Part shown: positions 46,330-54,469 of the stretch, one piece after another | Layout of the letters: the number at the start of each line of letters is the position of its first letter | Position numbering within the stretch: the stretch's first letter is position 1 | Assembly (NCBI RefSeq): GCF_024436435.1 | Contig: NZ_JAFMZP010000002.1 | Span: 372,001 to 436,000 of the forward strand | Source: Desertivirga xinjiangensis | GTDB lineage: Bacteria; Bacteroidota; Bacteroidia; Sphingobacteriales; Sphingobacteriaceae | Direction of reading: 5' to 3' | DNA: 64,000 nt | Notes under the pieces: model-generated | Database searches by the model: none | What the model saw: the letters and a program-made list of their open reading frames with translations, nothing else | What the model was told of the DNA's origin: nothing | Made by a program: the position numbers and the translations under genes

Positions 46330-46914
46330 CTAAGGGTTTAGTCTGCTAAGAGTTTCCCGGGAAACACCCAAATAAGCAGCAATTAGTTGCTTAGGTACGA
46401 TATTATACAATTGAGGATACATATTCAGCAGCTCTTCATAGCGAGCCTTGGTATCATTATTCATAAACGATAACAAGCGCTTTTGCTGAGCCACATATCC
46501 TCTGTTTGAGCGCCAGCGAAAGAAATATTCCAGTTGGTGAATTTCCTTACATAGCCTTTCTCGATCCTCACTCGCCAGGCATAAGACTTGAGTGTCAATA
46601 ACAGAGTCTACACTGAACGTTGCTTTTTGTCCTCCATATAATGCGCCATAGTCAGAGGCCCACCAGGTAGACAAGGCAAATTGAAGGATAAACATTTTTA
46701 GATCCTCGTTAACAAAATAAGTTTTCAAACACCCTTCTAAAACGAAGTATTCACGGTCTACATCTTCCCCTTCGCCGATCAGCATTTCACCTTTCTTAAA
46801 TAAAATAGGCTTAAAGTGAGAATAGAAATAGTTAAACTCTTGATCACTGAGACTAATGGTTTTGGAAACGTGCGTCTTTAAAATTTCTTGCGGCGCTGTT
46901 TGAATACTAGTCAT
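46330..46914 (-). CDS. Crp/Fnr-family regulator
   Basis: A 194-residue protein: a cyclic-nucleotide-binding-like domain (about 35-120: FKKGEMLIGEGEDVDREYFVLEGCLKTYF) and a C-terminal winged helix (QLIAAYLGVSRETLSRLNP). No FNR cysteine cluster. The ligand is unknown; many Bacteroidota relatives do not bind cAMP. Divergent from the SDR at 47095 (180 bp between). It is the nearest candidate to bind the CRP-like sites at 43626-43678. Confidence 0.9.
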   Translation of the reverse strand: MTSIQTAPQEILKTHVSKTISLSDQEFNYFYSHFKPILFKKGEMLIGEGEDVDREYFVLEGCLKTYFVNEDLKMFILQFALSTWWASDYGALYGGQKATFSVDSVIDTQVLCLASEDRERLCKEIHQLEYFFRWRSNRGYVAQQKRLLSFMNNDTKARYEELLNMYPQLYNIVPKQLIAAYLGVSRETLSRLNP

Positions 46915-47094
46915 AGAGCTGGAGATCGATAAAACGCGTTAAAGATATGAAATTGCTTCAACCTGCCATGTTAGCATCGTCATTAAGAAACAGATTCGTT
47001 CTCTGTTATCATTTTGGCTACAAGTTACTCCAGTTTCGCTACATATCAGCCCTTCTCAAAACGGAGCTTTGCATCCAATATTAAATGAGAAGAA

Positions 47095-47889
47095 ATGAGA
47101 AAGACGATTTTTATTACCGGGGCTTCGGCTGGAATAGGTAAAGCGACGGCAAAACTATTTGCTGAAAAAGGCTGGAATGTAATTGCCACTATGCGTAAGC
47201 CTGAGAATGAAAAAGAATTGAACCTGTTGGAAAACGTGACTTTGTTGCCACTAGATGTTACGAACCTTCAGCAGATTAAAGAAACCACACAGAAAGCAAT
47301 GGTCTTGGGGGATATAGATGCGGTTTTTAATAACGCCGGTTATGCATTGCTGGGCGTGTTGGAAGGCATGACAGACGAGCAATTGGTTGCACAAATGGAG
47401 GCGAACTTTTTTGGGGTAGTTAGAGTAACCCAAGCTTTTATTCCTTATTTCAGGCAGAAAGGCTCTGGCCTTTTTATTACCACCGGGTCTTCTGCCGGTT
47501 TAATGGGCTTCCCGGTAGGTTCTATGTACGACGCAAGTAAATGGGCTTTGGAAGGCTGGAGCGAAAGCTTATCGTATGAATTAAATGAGGTAGGTATCGG
47601 CATCAAAACTATTGAACCGGGACTTGTGGCAACTGACATTACTAGCAGGTCGGTTATTGTCTCACATCCTGCTTATGAAACTTTGATGAACAAGTTCATG
47701 AAATTGATCGAATCCGGAGAAAACGTTTCAACAGCAGAGCAAATCGCAGAAGTTGTGTATGGAGCTGCCACCGACGGTAAAATCACCCTGCGTTACATAT
47801 GCGGAGAAGATGCCATCAATTTATATGCACAGCGTCTTGCCGTAGGGGACGAAGCTTTTCGTGAGGGCATTAAACAAATGATGGGATAA
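47095..47889 (+). CDS. Short-chain dehydrogenase/reductase (SDR)
   Basis: A 264-residue SDR: TGASAGIG, NNAGYALLG, TTGSSAGLMG and YDASK intact. ATMRKP after beta-2 suggests NADP. The broken fragment at 24342 belongs to the same subgroup. It is divergent from the Crp/Fnr gene and followed by AraC A9 in the same direction. Confidence 0.92.
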   Translation: MRKTIFITGASAGIGKATAKLFAEKGWNVIATMRKPENEKELNLLENVTLLPLDVTNLQQIKETTQKAMVLGDIDAVFNNAGYALLGVLEGMTDEQLVAQMEANFFGVVRVTQAFIPYFRQKGSGLFITTGSSAGLMGFPVGSMYDASKWALEGWSESLSYELNEVGIGIKTIEPGLVATDITSRSVIVSHPAYETLMNKFMKLIESGENVSTAEQIAEVVYGAATDGKITLRYICGEDAINLYAQRLAVGDEAFREGIKQMMG

Positions 47890-47894
47890 AGGGA

Positions 47895-47942
47895 AATTAC
47901 ATTGCCGGTAGATATCTTTAACCATATTTACCGGTGGTAATT
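47895..47942 (+). terminator. Interrupted hairpin between SDR and AraC A9
   Basis: Two paired segments: AATTAC (47895-47900) with GTAATT (47937-47942), and CCGGTA (47905-47910) with TACCGG (47929-47934). It sits right after the SDR stop and before the AraC start; a weak terminator or attenuator. Confidence 0.4.
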
Positions 47943-47957
47943 GAAATGAGCTAAATC

Positions 47958-48872
47958 ATGGAACAGAAGAATAAGCTGAAAGTATTTCATTCTATTACAG
48001 AAATGCAACGTGCATTTGGTTTACCAAAGCCACTACATCCCTTAATAAGCATGTTGGACTATAGCAAAGTGGAAATAACTCCTGCAATGCTGAAAGATCC
48101 TTTTGTAATGGATTTTTACAACATCACCTACAACGAATCAGAGGGTTGCAGAATGAAGTATGGGCAAACGACTTATGATTTCGAAGAAGGGGGAATGTTT
48201 TTTACTTCACCAGGACAACCTTTGACTGGCATTGAAGCGGCCACGGCAAATGCCGGTTTTACCCTACTGATCCATCCTGATTTTTTCCGGAATTATCCAC
48301 TCGCCACAAAAATCAAACTTTTCGGATTTTTCAATTACTCGGTAAATGAGTCTCTGCACCTTTCGGATAAGGAAAAAACGATTATTGCCGGCATTGGCAG
48401 GAATATAGACGATGAACTAGAGACAGCAATAGATGATGTTAGCCAGGATGTGCTGATAGCACAAATAGAATTACTCTTGAACTACAGCCAACGATTTTTT
48501 AAGCGGCAATTTATAACCAGAAAGCCCATTAATAATGCTTTGCTGGAAAGGCTCGATAAGATTCTCGATAAATATTTCGATGACCAAATTGCCCTAAAAC
48601 AAGGTTTACCAACAGTTCAGTTCCTTGCAGAGCAACTCAACCTATCACCAAAGTATTTAGGCGATATGCTAAGAGCGCTGGTCGGACATAATACACAGCA
48701 GCACATACATAACAGGCTCATCGAAAAAGCTAAAGAGATTTTAGTTATTAGCGACTTAACAATTAGTGAAATTGCCTATAAATTGGGTTTCGAACACCCT
48801 CAATCATTTAGCAAGCTATTTAAATCCAAAACGAATTTGTCTCCTATAGAATTCAGAATGAGTTTTAATTAG
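47958..48872 (+). CDS. AraC-family transcriptional regulator (A9)
   Basis: A 304-residue protein. Sensor part: FVMDFYNITYNESEGCRMKYG…FFTSPGQPLTG. HTHs: LAEQLNLSPKYLGDMLRALVG and ISEIAYKLGFEHPQSFSKLFKSKTN; ends SFN. Paralogue of A7 and of the damaged A5 copy, with the same NYSxRFxxRQFITRK linker. Follows the SDR by 68 nt and likely regulates it. Confidence 0.9.
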   Translation: MEQKNKLKVFHSITEMQRAFGLPKPLHPLISMLDYSKVEITPAMLKDPFVMDFYNITYNESEGCRMKYGQTTYDFEEGGMFFTSPGQPLTGIEAATANAGFTLLIHPDFFRNYPLATKIKLFGFFNYSVNESLHLSDKEKTIIAGIGRNIDDELETAIDDVSQDVLIAQIELLLNYSQRFFKRQFITRKPINNALLERLDKILDKYFDDQIALKQGLPTVQFLAEQLNLSPKYLGDMLRALVGHNTQQHIHNRLIEKAKEILVISDLTISEIAYKLGFEHPQSFSKLFKSKTNLSPIEFRMSFN

Positions 48873-48982
48873 CATCCTGGTCATGGGCAGAGGAAAATGT
48901 AAGTAAGATAACCGATTCCAGGTCTTCTTTTGTTTAAAGTTGGTCCTACTTTTTGGCCTCAATTTTTTCTACTTTCTTTTAA

Positions 48983-49213
48983 GGTTCAAAAAGTTATAAC
49001 TTTCTGAACCTAAATGTTACCCTCCCGGAAATCGAACCGGTTTTTAGACGAATTTTCAAATTTAATAATCTCCTACAACACGCCGCCGGCAGGGCACAGA
49101 TACTAGGAGTCATACACCGTACAGCAAACGACCGGTGGGAGTGGAGCGAAGGCGGTTTAAGCCAGTATGAAGCTGACGCAATTGGAAATAAAATTGATGC
49201 TTATTACGACTGA
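48983..49213 (+). other. Unrecognised open fragment with a palindromic start
   Basis: In the 357-base gap after AraC A9, a 76-codon stretch without start follows a TAA. It reads NVTLPEIEPVFRRIFKFNNL then IHRTANDRWEWSEGGL and QYEADAIGNKIDAYYD. It looks protein-like (W-rich, balanced), but I do not recognise the family. Its first 28 bases (48983-49010) form a near-perfect palindrome (13 of 14 pairs). Possibly the 3' end of a lost gene. The rest of the gap shows nothing. Confidence 0.3.
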
Positions 49214-49229
49214 CCAAACGGACAATTAA

Positions 49230-49955
49230 CTAATAAAGCTCCTGGCACTTGTCACAGAAATGAATAGTTCTCGACCCAAGTTTTTGATGAATCACAGGCA
49301 CCTTATCCCTGACACATTCCTTCGCTTTATATACAACAAGCATATCATCCATAACACCATCACGTTTCCATTCTAGCATCTCAAAACTATACTTAACAGA
49401 CTCAGTGATAATTTCCTTTAACTTCTTGTCAGGAATATCCTGTATTTTGTTCAATGGATGTACCTGAACGCGGTACAAAACCTCGTTTCGGATTTTATTC
49501 CCAATGCCGGTGAATATATCCTGATCAATAAGTGCTTCAATAATATATGTTGAGCCAGTTTGCCTCAACTTCTCAAACGCCTTTACGGTGTCAAACTTTT
49601 CGTTCATCACCTCGGTGGTCCAGTCGAACACCTCATCCAGCGGTTTTTCAATTAGCTTTACAACGCTGGCATAGAAGTTAATATTTTTAGAGTCGAAGGT
49701 AAGTCCAATAGTAAGTTTTCCCTTTTTTTCCGAATTAATGGTAAACGACCCAAACAACATCAGATGAACTGAAATAGCACAATCAGGGAAAATGATTAGA
49801 AGTTGCTTCCCGTAGGTCATTATGTTGACAATGTTGTTATTGGTAAGGCGCTTTTTAATCTTCTCATCAACCGAACCGTTAACTGCTATTATCTTTTCTC
49901 CAATAAACTGTTTGGCGTTTTCGCAAAGAACTAAAATGGTAGGAGCTTCAGGCAT
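49230..49955 (-). CDS. Fpg/Nei-family DNA glycosylase
   Basis: A 241-residue base-excision repair enzyme. It begins MPEAP (catalytic Pro2 after Met removal, Glu3). IDQDIFTGIGNKIRNEVLYRVQVHP is the H2TH region, and the C terminus ends in a zinc-finger-like SRTIHFCDKCQELY with KECVRDK before it. It removes oxidised bases. The zinc-finger loop is shorter than in E. coli Fpg. Monocistronic in appearance. Confidence 0.88.
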   Translation of the reverse strand: MPEAPTILVLCENAKQFIGEKIIAVNGSVDEKIKKRLTNNNIVNIMTYGKQLLIIFPDCAISVHLMLFGSFTINSEKKGKLTIGLTFDSKNINFYASVVKLIEKPLDEVFDWTTEVMNEKFDTVKAFEKLRQTGSTYIIEALIDQDIFTGIGNKIRNEVLYRVQVHPLNKIQDIPDKKLKEIITESVKYSFEMLEWKRDGVMDDMLVVYKAKECVRDKVPVIHQKLGSRTIHFCDKCQELY

Positions 49956-50153
49956 GTTTTATTTCAGTTTAGATAGTCTTTTCAGCGTTTAAGTAGTTCT
50001 ACTCTTTTATTAAAGTGTAGGATGTGTTTGGTTTTTCAAAGCTAAAATTTTTTTAAAATTATTTGGTACATCAATAGTATTCTATGTGCTTCTTTCATAC
50101 TAAGAAACTCGACTGGCGGAAATAGCCAGACAGATAAGAACTTCAGTTTCATT

Positions 50154-50450
50154 TCATCGTTTATGCTTGAGCACTTCCGATTCGCGATAGTATTTTCTGC
50201 GTCCAATATTCGTATGAGGTAGGGTTCCGTTCTGACCCCAGTTATACACAGTTTTTTCATCAACATTTATCAGAAGACTCGCCTGCTTAGCCGTTAAAAG
50301 ACGGTCGGGCTTTTGGGCAATTATCTGTGATTTTTGCAGGTTAAGGCTTTCTTTATGGTATTCCTCCGCGGCCTCTAATCGTTTTTCCATGCGGTGAAGT
50401 GTTTCTGTAGTATCGTGAAGTTGACGAGTAATTCGTAATAGATGGGACAT
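50154..50450 (-). CDS. Small excisionase-like HTH protein
   Basis: A 98-residue protein: an N-terminal amphipathic helix/coiled coil (LHDTTETLHRMEKRLEAAEEYH), then a MerR/Xis-type HTH (DRLLTAKQASLLINVDEKTVYNWGQNGTLPHTNIGRRKYYRESEV). Such proteins are common beside Bacteroidota mobile elements, where they act as excisionases or directors. No integrase is adjacent. Function uncertain. Confidence 0.72.
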   Translation of the reverse strand: MSHLLRITRQLHDTTETLHRMEKRLEAAEEYHKESLNLQKSQIIAQKPDRLLTAKQASLLINVDEKTVYNWGQNGTLPHTNIGRRKYYRESEVLKHKR

Positions 50451-50497
50451 TTTTAATAAATTTAGTGATGACCATTAGTTGCTGACTTATTCTGTTG

Positions 50498-51943
50498 TTA
50501 TTGGCTTTTTTTTAATAGTTTAGCAATCTGTTTGAGGCTTGCGTCCAGGTTGTTCAAATTGATATTCCCGAATGCAATACGAAGACTATTATAGGTTTGA
50601 GGGAGGCCTTTACGATCTTCTTTTGGAATACCCAGGTTATTCTTGTAGAAGATATCATGCAGGCATCTGCTTGACACAGGCCTCAAAAAATCCAGCCAGA
50701 AATACAAACCGGAGTCTGGTGGATGGTAATTGACGAGCGTGCCCAGATGTAGTTCTACCATATTGATGATCTTTCGCTTTGTACAGGAATGCTGATGATA
50801 GAGCTTGGTAATATGCGCTGTAATAGTATCCTGGTTTATTGCTTCCGCCATCGTTCGCTCCACTGCTTTGCTGAATTTCGGAACCGCATTAGAGGTAATT
50901 CTCTTTAGATTTTTTATAAAACTTTCGGGACCTGCTATGAGTGCCCATGCAAATTGGTAATGTAAAGCTGAACATACTGTGCTGATGTATATCACGCGGT
51001 TGATCTCAGTAGTTGCTATTAAGGGGCACTGCGCATTTTGATAGCAGAATTCGTAATTTTCATCTACTTCTATTATGACAAATTCGTATTGTTTTGCAAG
51101 TTCCAGAAGTCGTTTCCTCCGGGCCATCGTCATCGCAACAGGGATGGGATAATCAGCAGATGGTCTTACTAAAACCACTTTGACGTGTTCCCTTCGGCAT
51201 ATTTGTTCCAACAAATCGGTATTAAGCCCTTCCTTGTCTGCCGGGGCACATCTTATCTGTGCTGAACAGTTTAGCAAAAGATTGTAACAGGTTCTGTCGT
51301 ACGCTGACGACATTACTACTACTTCTCCGGGGTTGATCAGGCTTCTCAATGCAATCTGCACAAATTCCGAATGACATGGACCAACACAAAACTGTTGAGG
51401 ATTGATGCAAAGGTTCCTTTTTTTCAATAAGTTGACCAGAGCATCGTTCAGGTCCGCGTCTGCATGTAAACCTTGTGCAGGCTTTAATGCTAACACATTC
51501 TCAAATTTTCTCCTTAAATGCAGGAGTTCAAAATCAAGAAGTTCTGTAGTTGACAGGATGTTCGATCCAATATCAAACCAGCATAACTTTCGAAAACCCG
51601 GTGTTTCAGCGTTTGCTGCTGTTTTTCTGAATTTAAATGGTGCAGGACCAGCCAGCACTTTTTCGGTTTCGACCGATCTCTTGCGCCGGTTCATCTCCAC
51701 GAAAGTGCCCTTTCTGCCATGGGTGGACAGGATGCCTTTCGTTGCCAGGCGAACATAAGCTTTTGCCACGGTGCAGCGAGCGGCTTTTAGATGCTTAGCA
51801 AGAGATGTAATGGTAGGTAAGGGATCTCCCATACCGAGAGTCCCGTCATGAACGCAGCTCTCAATTGCTTCTTCAATATGCAAACTTAGCGGCTTGCCTC
51901 GTGCCGAAATTTTTGCAACAAGTTTTTTCAACGTGAGTTCCAC
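50498..51943 (-). CDS. MocR/GntR-type regulator with degenerate aminotransferase domain
   Basis: A 481-residue protein. The N-terminal GntR winged helix (about 10-80: GDPLPTITSLAKHLKAARCTVAKAYVRLATKGIL) is linked to a fold-type-I aminotransferase domain (about 125-475). In MocR proteins the PLP lysine lies in '(S/T)xSKxLxPxxRxGY'; here the matching stretch is STVCSALHYQFAWAL, with Ser325 in place of Lys and no Arg. PLP could not form a Schiff base. Other pocket features remain (SSAYDRT, RPSADYPIPVAM, EVDENYEF). It faces the lysis/DUF6266 operon across a 793-bp region. Confidence 0.85.
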   Translation of the reverse strand: MELTLKKLVAKISARGKPLSLHIEEAIESCVHDGTLGMGDPLPTITSLAKHLKAARCTVAKAYVRLATKGILSTHGRKGTFVEMNRRKRSVETEKVLAGPAPFKFRKTAANAETPGFRKLCWFDIGSNILSTTELLDFELLHLRRKFENVLALKPAQGLHADADLNDALVNLLKKRNLCINPQQFCVGPCHSEFVQIALRSLINPGEVVVMSSAYDRTCYNLLLNCSAQIRCAPADKEGLNTDLLEQICRREHVKVVLVRPSADYPIPVAMTMARRKRLLELAKQYEFVIIEVDENYEFCYQNAQCPLIATTEINRVIYISTVCSALHYQFAWALIAGPESFIKNLKRITSNAVPKFSKAVERTMAEAINQDTITAHITKLYHQHSCTKRKIINMVELHLGTLVNYHPPDSGLYFWLDFLRPVSSRCLHDIFYKNNLGIPKEDRKGLPQTYNSLRIAFGNINLNNLDASLKQIAKLLKKSQ

Positions 51944-51979
51944 TGTTGTTTTTTTTAGTTAACAATTGGGTGTGTAAAG

Positions 51980-51993
51980 CAAATATATATTTG
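51980..51993. promoter_or_regulatory. Palindromic bidirectional -7 element
   Basis: CAAATATATATTTG is a 14-bp palindrome containing TATATTTG on both strands. On the minus strand it is 37 nt before the MocR start. No good TTG is found at -33 on either side. Confidence 0.4.
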
Positions 51994-52029
51994 GTGGGGA
52001 AAAGTGTACATGATGTAAGGCGTGAATTG

Positions 52030-52115
52030 TACAGTCTGCACCAATTACCTTCTTTGTACTGTGCGGAAGTAGTTTTAAACGGCTTCTTTACACGCAGGCT
52101 TTTTACATACTGTGC
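52030..52115. repeat. Three TAC(A/T)GT-type repeats near MocR promoter
   Basis: TACAGTCTGCA (52030-52040), TACTGTGC (52057-52064) and TACTGTGC (52108-52115), same orientation. MocR regulators often bind direct repeats near their own promoter, so these are candidate operators. Confidence 0.35.
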
Positions 52116-52523
52116 AAATTAGATGTACCTTTTTTTATAGGTTATTTTAAGGAATAGCCTATGAGTGAGGCGGTTTACTAATCTTCATCTGACCTTCTTT
52201 TGATCTTCTCCTGACCACGCTTTACTGTTTTTAGGAGATGTCAAGCTACCGGTTAGATTGCTCTAGGATATTTTCTAATGAGGTCCTAAACCATCTCCAA
52301 TAGATCTCATAACCATCACAATAAACTTCTAAAGCCTGTTCAGGAGCTGGTATGATGAAGAGTAGAACAAATCAGCTGAATTTCGACCGTGTGTTATCGT
52401 TTCGTCTTGTTGTTTCGTCGTCTTCTCATTTCGTCTCAATTTTCTAATCTCGCTTTAATCCGAACAGAAGCCCTGGTATTGGAGTTTTCGGTTCCGTTTT
52501 CGGAAGAAGCATCGGAGATAAAC

Positions 52524-52590
52524 CGGAAACAAACCGGGAAAAGTCGGGAAAAAACCGGGAAAGTTCAGGAAAATTCGGGAAAATCAGGAG
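52524..52590 (+). repeat. Helically phased CGGGAAAA repeats
   Basis: Seven copies of a degenerate C(G/A)GGAAAA unit occur with their GG starting at 52525, 52536, 52546, 52557, 52568, 52577 and 52587, that is every 9-11 bp. Each A-tract is on the same helix face, predicting intrinsic DNA curvature directed at the promoter immediately downstream. Confidence 0.7.
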
Positions 52591-52596
52591 GTAAAA

Positions 52597-52627
52597 TTGC
52601 CCTCTGGTTGCAGCTCTGCTACGTTTG
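52597..52627 (+). promoter_or_regulatory. Consensus promoter of DUF6266/lysis operon
   Basis: TTG (52597-52599), 20-bp spacer, TACGTTTG (52620-52627): exact fit to TTG-N19-21-TAnnTTTG. The phased repeats end 6 bp before the TTG, where an UP element would be. Transcription from about 52634 gives a leader of about 100 nt. Confidence 0.65.
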
Positions 52628-52736
52628 TTCTGTCAGGCCGACGTACCGGTACAAAACTTAGGCTGATCCTCTTAATTCCCTTGGGAGGCAAATGGAAGGG
52701 ACAATTAATAAATAACAATTTTAAAATTTTAAAAAA

Positions 52737-53375
52737 ATGGCAGAATTAAACAACGGTCCCCTCGGAGGGATCTCTGGCAAACTGGGCAATATGGTTGCCA
52801 GCAATTGGAGGGACATCAGCTACCTCAGAGCTAAAGGCAAACGCAGCAAGAACGACCCGACCGACAAACAAAAAATAGTACGGGAGAAGTTTAAGATGAT
52901 GTTTGACTTTTTGATCCAGATAAAACGGATTGTGGAGCTGGGTTTCAAAAACAAATACACCGGCAGGTCTACGGCGTATCATCATGCAGTGAAAAAGAAT
53001 ATGGCAGCCTTTAAAGGGACGTATCCGGATCTGGAGATAGATTTGGCCCTGATAGAGATAAGTGCAGGCTACCTTCTTCCATGTTCTGGTCCTGAGATGG
53101 TGCCCGATGCCGAAGGCGACTTAACTGTAAAATGGGATGACCAGGGGAGTATAGAGAACCAGGAGCCTTCAGATGAGGCAACTGTAGTGCTCTATAGCGA
53201 GGAAAAGAAGCTGCATGCGGTGTATGTTGGTGCGCAAAGGTCGGAACTCGAGATGCTGGTCACGCTTCCAAAGTCGTTTTCGGGTGATACGGTTCACGGT
53301 TACATTTTTTTCACAGATGTAACTGGTAAACTAAATTCGAAATCCATTTATATGGGTTCTGTAAAGATTCCCTGA
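52737..53375 (+). CDS. DUF6266 family protein, copy 1
   Basis: A 212-residue protein without signal peptide. The start NNGPLGGISGKLGNMVASNWRD is the hallmark of DUF6266, a Bacteroidota family of unknown function. Basic residues (AKGKRSKNDPTDKQ) and a helix follow; the C-terminal half is beta-rich (LTVKWDD, ATVVLYSEEKK, VHGYIFFTD…SIYMGSVKIP), Ig-like. First gene of an operon with a second DUF6266 protein and holin-, endolysin- and spanin-like genes. It may be a cargo or a structural protein; this is inference. Confidence 0.75.
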   Translation: MAELNNGPLGGISGKLGNMVASNWRDISYLRAKGKRSKNDPTDKQKIVREKFKMMFDFLIQIKRIVELGFKNKYTGRSTAYHHAVKKNMAAFKGTYPDLEIDLALIEISAGYLLPCSGPEMVPDAEGDLTVKWDDQGSIENQEPSDEATVVLYSEEKKLHAVYVGAQRSELEMLVTLPKSFSGDTVHGYIFFTDVTGKLNSKSIYMGSVKIP

Positions 53376-53447
53376 TCTTAATTATCTACGTATGCCTGGC
53401 TTCGGCCGGCATACGTTTATTCCTTTCATTTTTAACAAGTAGAAATC

Positions 53448-54077
53448 ATGTCAAACTTAAATGGTGCAAATTTATTCCCCTTTTCGGGTGCACTGGGAGA
53501 TAAGGTGTTTTGTAATGGAAAGATAAAGAGACCTTATGTGAGAAAACGGCCGACTGGCGTTAAATCCGCATCTGCCGCTCAGTTACAGGTCCGGGCTAAA
53601 CTTAAGAAGGCTAATTTATTTGTAAATACGTTCAGGCAGATTATCTGTATTTGCTGGACTGAGAAATATAAAAAGATGTATCCTTTCGATGCGGCGATGT
53701 CCCATGTTTTGACCCAGGCTATTAAGATGGAGGATGATGAACCAAGAATCCTCTTTGACCAGGTTTGGCTTAGCCGTGGGAAACTTATCAAGCCACTGAG
53801 TACATCTTTTCAATTCGACAAGGGAGAAGCCATTGTACAATGGACGAGCTCACCCAAGTTATCGGTAGATGACGAAGCAATTGCTGTATTTTATAACGAA
53901 ACTGCGGAGGCCGGACTTGTTCTCAGGGAAAAAGCCATCCGCAAAGATGGTTTCATGCGTGTAGTGCTTCCTAAGGGCTTCGTTAAAGGTAAAATTCATG
54001 GCTACCTGTTGTTTCTTAAACGTAATGGAAAGGATGCATCACCAACTACTTACCTGGGTTTTATTTCTAACACTTAA
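53448..54077 (+). CDS. DUF6266 family protein, copy 2
   Basis: A 209-residue paralogue of the preceding protein: LNGANLFPFSGALGDKVFCN at the start, then basic RPTGVKSASAAQLQVRAKL, a helix, and the same beta-rich C terminus (EAIVQWTSSPKLSVDDEAIAVFYN, GFVKGKIHGYLLFLKRNG, PTTYLGFISN). It is diverged, keeping fold but little identity. It begins 72 nt after copy 1 and ends 11 nt before the holin-like gene. Confidence 0.7.
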   Translation: MSNLNGANLFPFSGALGDKVFCNGKIKRPYVRKRPTGVKSASAAQLQVRAKLKKANLFVNTFRQIICICWTEKYKKMYPFDAAMSHVLTQAIKMEDDEPRILFDQVWLSRGKLIKPLSTSFQFDKGEAIVQWTSSPKLSVDDEAIAVFYNETAEAGLVLREKAIRKDGFMRVVLPKGFVKGKIHGYLLFLKRNGKDASPTTYLGFISNT

Positions 54078-54088
54078 TTTTTAAAATC

Positions 54089-54469
54089 ATGACAACGATA
54101 CTTTTGAAGTGGCTTAAGTGGCCACATATTCCGCGCGTTAACTTCAACCGCGAACTGATCAACCTGATTCTTTGGGTGCTTATGTTCCTGCTTTTTCCGG
54201 GAGCAATACGGCTGTTTGATAGCTCAGCAGCGCCTTTCGATGCGGGTGTTCTTAGCGCTATCATCCTGGCTTCACTAGCTGTGTTTTTCTTTCAGTTTCT
54301 GACCTGGTGGATCATCCGGACCATCTGGCCTGTGATGGCTGAGTATTCTGAATTCGGTTTTGAGCAAACTTTCAATCAACTATTACCATGGCAAAGATTA
54401 CTGATCTTTTTAAGTTTTTACTTGTTGCTGCTTTTTGCGTTTGTGTTTACGCTGGCAGCGCTGGTATGA
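54089..54469 (+). CDS. Small three-TM membrane protein, holin-like
   Basis: A 126-residue protein with three hydrophobic segments at about 24-44 (LINLILWVLMFLLFPGAI), 52-80 and 98-126, and a basic N terminus. Size, three TM helices and position right before an endolysin fit a class I holin, which forms inner-membrane holes. No family signature is recognised. Its TGA overlaps an ATG of the next gene (ATGA at 54466-54469). A holin role rests on context and topology. Confidence 0.55.
   Translation: MTTILLKWLKWPHIPRVNFNRELINLILWVLMFLLFPGAIRLFDSSAAPFDAGVLSAIILASLAVFFFQFLTWWIIRTIWPVMAEYSEFGFEQTFNQLLPWQRLLIFLSFYLLLLFAFVFTLAALV

Larger units (their letters stand above)
51944..52736. other. Long divergent regulatory region
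   Basis: 793 bases between the MocR gene and the DUF6266 operon with no credible gene. A reading frame at 52389-52661 has no family resemblance and its Lys/Gly repeats come from the DNA repeats. The region contains a bidirectional -7 palindrome, TACTGTGC-type repeats, phased GGGAAAA repeats and a consensus promoter, listed separately. Confidence 0.6.

Noticed and set aside
49018-49048. Minus-strand GGTTCGATTTCC resembling a tRNA T-arm or att site
   Set aside because: The T-stem does not pair with a 7-nt loop and no anticodon or D-arm is found next to it.
52389-52661. A 90-codon reading frame upstream of the DUF6266 genes
   Set aside because: Composition follows the GGGAAAA DNA repeats, there is no family resemblance, and a consensus promoter lies inside it.
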